Of a stretch of DNA of 64,000 nucleotides, positions 59,284 to 64,000 are shown piece after piece; positions within the stretch are counted from its first letter, which is position 1, and each line of letters begins with the position of its first letter. The position numbers were made by a program, and so were the translations under genes. The notes beneath the pieces are model-generated. The model was not told the origin of the DNA. It made no database searches and saw only the letters and a program-made list of their open reading frames with translations. This DNA is from Roseateles amylovorans (lineage in GTDB: Bacteria; Pseudomonadota; Gammaproteobacteria; Burkholderiales; Burkholderiaceae_C). Location: contig NZ_CP104562.2 of NCBI RefSeq assembly GCF_025398155.2, forward strand, positions 3,596,001-3,660,000, given 5' to 3'.

Positions 59284-59470
59284 GCGGGAGGTGCCGGCCC
59301 GCCTGGGAGTGAATGCGGAGCGCCTGAACGGACAGGCGGGCCGGCACCTCCCGCGACCGCTCGGGCCGTGGCAGCGCGTTCGTCGCACCACCGAGCGCAG
59401 ACGGGCAAGCCCATGGCCCGCTTCGCTCAGGCGCTCCGCATTCGCTCCGCGGGCCATGGGCTTACCCGTC
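59284..59470. repeat. Paired long hairpins with matching loops (REP/REPIN-like)
   Basis: Hairpin 1 has perfect 22-base arms (59284-59305 and 59333-59354) and a 27-base loop. Hairpin 2 has 21-base arms with one mismatch (59400-59420 and 59450-59470) and a 29-base loop. The loop of hairpin 1 and the reverse complement of the loop of hairpin 2 share GAATGCGGAGCGCCTGA, so the two elements are inverted copies around the loop but have different stems. They lie after rsgA between convergent genes. Confidence 0.85.
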
Positions 59471-59483
59471 TCGAGACGGCATC

Positions 59484-59567
59484 TGCCTGCTGCCTAATGC
59501 CTGCTGCCTAATGCCTGCTGCCTGCTGCCTGCTGGCTGTTGGCTGTTGGCTGCAAACTGTTGACTGC
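59484..59567. repeat. Degenerate heptamer tandem array (~12 units)
   Basis: Units follow the patterns TGCCTGC, TGCCTAA, TGGCTGT and TGACTGC with a strict period of seven bases. It follows the paired hairpins directly. The same period is seen in the array at 16057. Confidence 0.85.
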
Positions 59568-59649
59568 TCTGACTGTCGATTGGTCCTTCAGTTCGCAGAG
59601 GCTCTCCGCCCTGTTTCAGCAGTACCAGGCGGTCGATCGAATGGGCGGC

Positions 59650-59952
59650 TCAGCGCTCCAGGCGCGGGTCGTTGTGCGGTACTTCCCGCACTTCGACATC
59701 CACCACCTCGGCCGAATCCGTCATGCGACCGCCCGGCGGGGGGCGGCGGCCCCAAGCGTGCGCGCCCATGTGGGTGGCGCGCTTGAAGGTGGCCGTATGC
59801 AGCACTGGCTTTCGGCCGCGCAGCAAGCTCCAGACCAGCACACCGGCGAGCACCGCCAGGCCGACCAGCAGCATCACGAAGAACAGCACCAGGGAAGCGA
59901 CCGCCAGCAGGATGCGGGCAGCCAGGTTCAGGATCGTGGACAACAGGTTCAT
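59650..59952 (-). CDS. Small membrane protein, unknown function
   Basis: This encodes about 100 residues. One long hydrophobic region (residues ~4-45: LLSTILNLAARILLAVASLVLFFVMLLVGLAVLAGVLVWSLL) probably makes two closely spaced membrane helices. A basic stretch (LRGRKPVLHTATFKR) and a polar tail ending PHNDPRLER follow. I do not recognise the family. The ATG at 59952 has a weak GAG upstream; a GTG one codon before is possible. It starts 12 bases after the SDR stop and is probably cotranscribed with it. Confidence 0.7.
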   Translation of the reverse strand: MNLLSTILNLAARILLAVASLVLFFVMLLVGLAVLAGVLVWSLLRGRKPVLHTATFKRATHMGAHAWGRRPPPGGRMTDSAEVVDVEVREVPHNDPRLER

Positions 59953-59964
59953 CACAGTCTCAAA

Positions 59965-60768
59965 TCAACCGCGACCAATATAGGGCATCTTGGTCGCCAT
60001 CACCGTCAGGAAAGGCACGTTGGCCGACAGCGGCAATTCCGCCATGTACAGCAGCGCGCTGGCGGCATGATCGACGTCCATCACCGGTTCCACCATCACA
60101 TCGCCGTGGGCCTGCGGAACGCCCTGCTTGAATCGCGCGGTGAGATCGGTCTCGGCATTGCCGATGTCAAGCTGCCCGCAGGCGATGTCATGCTTGCGGC
60201 CATCCAGCGCCAAGGTCTTGGTCAGCCCGGTGATCGCATGCTTGGTGCAGGTATAGGCCACCGAGCCCGGTCGCGGCGCATGCGCGGAAATCGAGCCGTT
60301 GTTGATGATGCGACCGCCCCGCGGCGTCTGTTGCTTCATCAGCGCAAAGGCCTCACGGGCGCAGAGGAAGCTGCCGGTCAGGTTCACATCGACCACGGCG
60401 CGCCACTTCTCCACCGTGAGTTGATCGATGTCGGACGCGGGCGCACCCATGCCCGCGTTGTTGAACAGCAGGTCCAGGCGTCCGAAGCGCGCCTGGACCG
60501 CCTGGAAGGCCGCCGCCACCTGCGCCTCGTCGGTGACATCGGTGGGCAATACCAAGGCGCGGTCCGGCGCAATGGACGCAGTTTCGCGCAGCGCGTCTTC
60601 GCGACGGCCCAGCAGCGCCACCTGCCATCCCGCCTGCATCAACTTGCGAGCAGCGGCTCGACCAATGCCGGAGCCCGCCCCGGTGACGACAGCGAAACGG
60701 GTGGTCAGGCCGGGGCGAATCGAGGCTTCGGCGGCAGCGGCATCGAGCGGGGTGTAGGCAGAGTCCAT
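59965..60768 (-). CDS. SDR family oxidoreductase
   Basis: This is a 267-residue classical short-chain dehydrogenase. The cofactor site is VVTGAGSGIGRAAA (residues ~26-39), then the NNAGMGAP and INNGSISAHAPRPGSVAYTCTKHA segments. The latter gives the catalytic Ser (NGSIS) and the Tyr-X-X-X-Lys pair (YTCTK). It ends PFLTVMATKMPYIGRG. The substrate is unknown. The Met at 60768 is preferred over a start nine codons upstream. It follows the oligopeptidase gene by 23 bases and leads into the small membrane protein gene. Confidence 0.88.
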   Translation of the reverse strand: MDSAYTPLDAAAAEASIRPGLTTRFAVVTGAGSGIGRAAARKLMQAGWQVALLGRREDALRETASIAPDRALVLPTDVTDEAQVAAAFQAVQARFGRLDLLFNNAGMGAPASDIDQLTVEKWRAVVDVNLTGSFLCAREAFALMKQQTPRGGRIINNGSISAHAPRPGSVAYTCTKHAITGLTKTLALDGRKHDIACGQLDIGNAETDLTARFKQGVPQAHGDVMVEPVMDVDHAASALLYMAELPLSANVPFLTVMATKMPYIGRG

Positions 60769-60791
60769 GCCCCGATCATAGGCACGGACCG

Positions 60792-62852
60792 TCACACGGT
60801 GGCCAGCCCCCGCCCTTTGAGCATCGGCCCCACGGCCGCATCCCGCCCACGGAAGGCACGGTAAGTCGCGCCGGGTTCCCGGCTGTTGCCCACGGCCAGC
60901 ACGTTGTCCACCAGGGACCGCGCGGTGGCCGCGTCGAACGGGTCGCCGGCCTCGACGAAGGCTTCATAGGCGTCACAGTCCAGCACCTCCGCCCACAGGT
61001 AGACGTAGTAGCCGGCGGCATAGCTGTTGCCCGAGAACAGATGCTGGAAGTGCGTCAGGCGATGGTTCATGCCGACGGCATGCGGCAGCCCGAGGCGCTG
61101 CAGGGTGTCGCGCTCGAAAGCCACCGGATCGGGCGCTTCCACCTGCTCCAGCGCATGGATCGCCAGGTCCACCAGCGCGGAAGCGCAGTAGCGCACCGTC
61201 TCATAGCCCTGGTTGAAGGTGGCAGCCGCCTTGAGCTTGTCCAGCAGGGCATCCGGAATGGTTTCGCCGGTGCGGTAATGGCGCGCGTGGCGCTTGAGCA
61301 CCGCGGGCTCGGCCATCCAGTGCTCCATCAGTTGCGATGGCAGTTCGACGAAATCGCGCAGCACCTGGGTGCCGGACAGCCGTTCGAACTCGACATTCGA
61401 CAACAGCCCGTGCAGGCCATGGCCGAATTCATGGAACAGGGTGCGGGTGTCGTCGAAGGACAGCAGCGTCGGCTCGCCGGGCGCGCCCTTGGCGAAGTTG
61501 TTGTTGTTCAGGATGATCGGCAGCGCATCGATGCCATTGCGGGCCTGCCAGCGCAGCGCATTCATCCACGCCCCGCTTCGCTTGGTGGGACGGGCGAAGT
61601 TGTCCTGCACGAACAGGCCGCGCAGCGCGTCATCCGCACCGCGGACCTCATAGACCTTCACATCCGGGTGATAACCCGCCACCTCCGGCTGCGCGACAAA
61701 CCGCAAGCCGAAGAGCCGCTGGGCGCAGTCGAACATCGCCGGCACCATGGCGTCCAGCGGGAAATAGGGTTTGACCTCGGCTTCATCCAGTTGGTAGCGC
61801 TGCTGGCGCACCTTCTCGGCGTAATACCGCCAGTCCCAGGCCTCGATGGTGAAGTCATGGCCCAGCGCCGTGCGCACCTCGTCCAGCAAGGCACGTTCGC
61901 GCTCGACCGCCGCCTTGGCGGGCTCCCAGACCTGATCCAGCAAGCCCTGAACCGCCGACTGCCGCCCGGCCATGGTGTCGGCCAGCGCATAGTCGGCATA
62001 GCTGCGGTAGCCGTGCAATGCGGCCTGCTCGCGGCGCAGGGTCAGGATCTCGCGCACGATGGCCCGGTTATCACTCGCACCTGCGACTTCGCCCCGGCTG
62101 ACCCAGGCACGCCAGGCCTGCTCGCGCAGGTCACGGCGTTCGCTGAAGCTGAGGAACGGCACGATCAGCGAGCGCGACAAGGTGACGACATGAACGCCCT
62201 CCTCCGTCACCCCGCGGTCCAGGGCCGCCTGGCGCGCGGCGGCGCGCACGAAGTCGGGCAGTCCGGCGAGTTCGGCCTCGCCGCGCAGCAACAACTGGTA
62301 GCCGCTCTCGTCGGCCAACACGTTCTGGGCGAAACGGGTGTGAAGCTCCGCCAGCCGCTCCATCATGGTGGCGTAACGGGCCTTGGCCTGGCCCTGCAGC
62401 CGCGCGCCGGCGCGCACGAAGTCCAGATGGACCCGCTCCAGCAGACGCAGCTGCTGCGGGTCCAGGCCCAGCGACTGCCGTTGCTCATGCAGCACCTCGA
62501 TGCGGGCGAACAGCGCGGCATCCATATAGACCGCATTGTTGTGAGCGGCCAGCGGCGCGGCCATGGCGCGCTGCACCGCCTGAAGCTCAGGCGAACTCGC
62601 CGAGGCGCTCAAGGTGGAAAACAGATGCTCCAGCGAGACCAGGCGCCGCCCACTGCGGTCAAACGCCGCCAAGGTGTTCTGGAAGTCCGGCGCCGCCGAC
62701 TGCGACCCAATGGCCGCCAACTCGGCGCGGTGCTCCTGCAGGGCCAGGGCAAAGGCCGGCTGGAAATGCTCGGCGCGGATCGACTCGAACGGCGGCAGGC
62801 CGTAGGGACCGGTCCAGGGCTGCAGGAGGGGGTTGGTGCTGGCGACGTTCAT
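60792..62852 (-). CDS. prlC: M3 family oligopeptidase (oligopeptidase A-like)
   Basis: This is a 686-residue zinc metallopeptidase of the thimet-oligopeptidase family, cytoplasmic, degrading peptides such as cleaved signal peptides. It has a mostly helical N-terminal half and the zinc site HEFGH (His474, Glu475, His478) in TLFHEFGHGLHGLLS. Further family patterns are SGAWMNALRWQARNG before it and QHLFSGNSYAAGYYVYLWAEVLDCDAYEAF near the C-terminus. Length matches OpdA/PrlC. The start is good. Confidence 0.9.
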   Translation of the reverse strand: MNVASTNPLLQPWTGPYGLPPFESIRAEHFQPAFALALQEHRAELAAIGSQSAAPDFQNTLAAFDRSGRRLVSLEHLFSTLSASASSPELQAVQRAMAAPLAAHNNAVYMDAALFARIEVLHEQRQSLGLDPQQLRLLERVHLDFVRAGARLQGQAKARYATMMERLAELHTRFAQNVLADESGYQLLLRGEAELAGLPDFVRAAARQAALDRGVTEEGVHVVTLSRSLIVPFLSFSERRDLREQAWRAWVSRGEVAGASDNRAIVREILTLRREQAALHGYRSYADYALADTMAGRQSAVQGLLDQVWEPAKAAVERERALLDEVRTALGHDFTIEAWDWRYYAEKVRQQRYQLDEAEVKPYFPLDAMVPAMFDCAQRLFGLRFVAQPEVAGYHPDVKVYEVRGADDALRGLFVQDNFARPTKRSGAWMNALRWQARNGIDALPIILNNNNFAKGAPGEPTLLSFDDTRTLFHEFGHGLHGLLSNVEFERLSGTQVLRDFVELPSQLMEHWMAEPAVLKRHARHYRTGETIPDALLDKLKAAATFNQGYETVRYCASALVDLAIHALEQVEAPDPVAFERDTLQRLGLPHAVGMNHRLTHFQHLFSGNSYAAGYYVYLWAEVLDCDAYEAFVEAGDPFDAATARSLVDNVLAVGNSREPGATYRAFRGRDAAVGPMLKGRGLATV

Positions 62853-63109
62853 GAGCGGTGCAATCCTTGGTTCGTCTTCGGCGGCAGCGCTGGTGCGCTG
62901 TGGATCGGCGGCAGCGCGCTGACGCGGAGCAGCATTCGCAGCACCTGCAGCAGCGTCAGCGACCGCCGTCTTCAGTTAGCTCATTGTAGAAACGGCGTCC
63001 AACCCCTGTGCGGGATGGGACGCCGTATCCATGTGGCGGGTGGGACTGATGTCACACCCGGCCCGATCACGCGCGTGCGGTCAGCGTCCGTGACGCGCAC
63101 CGACCGCGA

Positions 63110-63778
63110 TCACTTCTTGCCTGCGGCCAGTTCCTTCTTGATGGCGATCTCGTCGGCCTCGTCATAGGACTTGTTGGCGCAGGTCTTCTTCCATTCGTCG
63201 CGCTTGTCCTGCATGGTCTCGACGCGCTCATTGAAGTCGTCCAGCGCCTTGGTCTGGGCATCCACCCGCTCGTTGAAGCCCTTGTACTTCTCGACGCGCT
63301 CGTTGCGTTCCTTGTTGAAGGCATCGATGCGCGGCTGCAGCGCATTGGCGCGGGTGGTGTATTCCTCCTGCTTGGCCTTGAGCTGGTCCTTCTCCATCTT
63401 GGCGGCGCCAGCTTCGATCTCGGCACCAAAGACCTTGATGGCCTCGATGTCGGCCTTGAGCTGGGTACCGCGGGCCTGGAGTTCCTGCTCGGCCTTGTCC
63501 TGCTCGGCCTTGTAGGCCTTGAGCGCGTCGCGCTCGGCCAGCACGTCCTTTTCCTTGGCCTTGAGCGCGAGGTTCTCATCCTCCAGCGCCTGGTTCTCGA
63601 CCATGCAGGTACGCAACTCGTCGCGGGTCATCAGCTTGCCCTTGGGCTTGGCTTCGGCGGGACGGGCCGTCTTGGCGGGCGCCTTGGCATCGGGCTTGGC
63701 GGTGGCGCCGGATTGGGCCATGGTCAGGCCGCAGGCCGTCAGGGCGGCCACAGCGACGATCGTGCGCAATGTGTTCAT
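63110..63778 (-). CDS. Exported coiled-coil protein, unknown function
   Basis: This is a 222-residue protein with a signal peptide (residues 1-22, hydrophobic then ACGLTMAQ), a Pro/Ala/Lys linker and a long coiled coil (about 60-200). Charged heptads include LMTRDELRTCMVENQALEDENLALKAKEKDVLAERDALKAYKAEQDKAEQ and a second half ending MQDKRDEWKKTCANK. Two Cys residues (one near each end of the coil) could form a disulfide. A Cys lies in the signal region but it is not a clear lipobox. The start at 63778 has AGGAAAG seven bases upstream. I recognise only the type, a periplasmic coiled-coil protein. Confidence 0.75.
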   Translation of the reverse strand: MNTLRTIVAVAALTACGLTMAQSGATAKPDAKAPAKTARPAEAKPKGKLMTRDELRTCMVENQALEDENLALKAKEKDVLAERDALKAYKAEQDKAEQELQARGTQLKADIEAIKVFGAEIEAGAAKMEKDQLKAKQEEYTTRANALQPRIDAFNKERNERVEKYKGFNERVDAQTKALDDFNERVETMQDKRDEWKKTCANKSYDEADEIAIKKELAAGKK

Positions 63779-64000
63779 GTGGGGCTTTCCTGCATCCGGT
63801 GGGATGCTGTCTCGTCGGTCAGTTCTAGGGCACCTCGAGCAGCCGATGCAGGCGCCACTCCGGGTCGGAGGGCCGGCCGCCGCCGAGGCAAAACGGAGGA
63901 CGCCCGGCGCCAGGGCCGCGCGTCGCGGTCGGCATGATGCCACGAGCCGGATAATGCGCCGCTTCAGTTCGTTTCGGCTTCCAGCCACCGCAGCCATGGC
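63779..64000. promoter_or_regulatory. Upstream region at the window edge
   Basis: This holds the promoter region of the coiled-coil gene. A frame on the minus strand is open to the window end but has no coding character. Nothing else could be supported. Confidence 0.35.

Overview
The window is GC-rich chromosomal DNA with short intergenic gaps, ATGA/GTGA start-stop overlaps and a gene repertoire typical of the Burkholderiales. Several gene pairs (orn next to an M48 protease and rsgA, a pabB-pabC fusion, a CSD-DUF1294 protein) and overall codon use suggest a Roseateles/Mitsuaria/Rubrivivax-like betaproteobacterium. That placement is an inference from gene content. No rRNA, tRNA, CRISPR array or intact insertion sequence was seen.

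Region by region: (1) 0.3-7 kb holds a DUF2007 protein, an unrecognised protein with a PPxY motif, a porin, a GH15 glucoamylase-like enzyme, a zinc alcohol dehydrogenase and a small DUF2892 membrane protein. (2) 7.0-15.4 kb is a TetR regulator divergent from a tightly coupled eight-gene operon: FAD oxidoreductase, DUF1365, cyclopropane-fatty-acid-synthase-like methyltransferase, chalcone-isomerase-like protein, GPH/MFS carrier, DUF3833 lipoprotein, SDR and SnoaL-like protein. It is probably a membrane-lipid modification pathway, and an inverted repeat overlaps its promoter. (3) 15.6-17.8 kb holds an orphan protein, a VOC protein flanked by heptamer and octamer tandem repeats, and a cation/proton antiporter. 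(4) 17.9-31.8 kb is a glycogen/maltodextrin locus: glgP-glgB-glgX-malQ on the minus strand, divergent from malKEFG on the plus strand, with two similar operator-like sites between them.

(5) 31.9-39.0 kb is the most interesting region, an apparent RiPP (ribosomally made, post-translationally modified peptide) gene cluster on the minus strand. It runs precursor peptide, B12-type radical SAM enzyme, SPASM-type radical SAM enzyme, subtilisin-like protease with helix-hairpin-helix-like ends, and YcaO-domain enzyme. The four enzyme genes overlap end to end. The precursor core carries one Cys and two aromatic-X-Lys triplets (WSK, YNK). (6) 39.7-42.3 kb is a scar-rich stretch: an isochorismatase-like hydrolase, a decayed MDR oxidoreductase, an effector-like papain-fold protein with QPQYS repeats, and an AraC fragment that abuts the next gene's stop codon.

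(7) 42.3-47.4 kb is an mksF-mksE-mksB (MukBEF/Wadjet-like SMC) operon without a nuclease gene. (8) 47.5-64 kb is mostly housekeeping: a GNAT enzyme, CSD-DUF1294, an RGG-tailed DEAD-box helicase, a SNF2-like protein that has lost its ATPase motifs, PabBC, Orn, an M48 protease, RsgA, an intergenic island of hairpins and heptamer repeats, a small membrane protein, an SDR, an M3 oligopeptidase and a periplasmic coiled-coil protein. Functions are assigned by motif recognition only; no database search was run.
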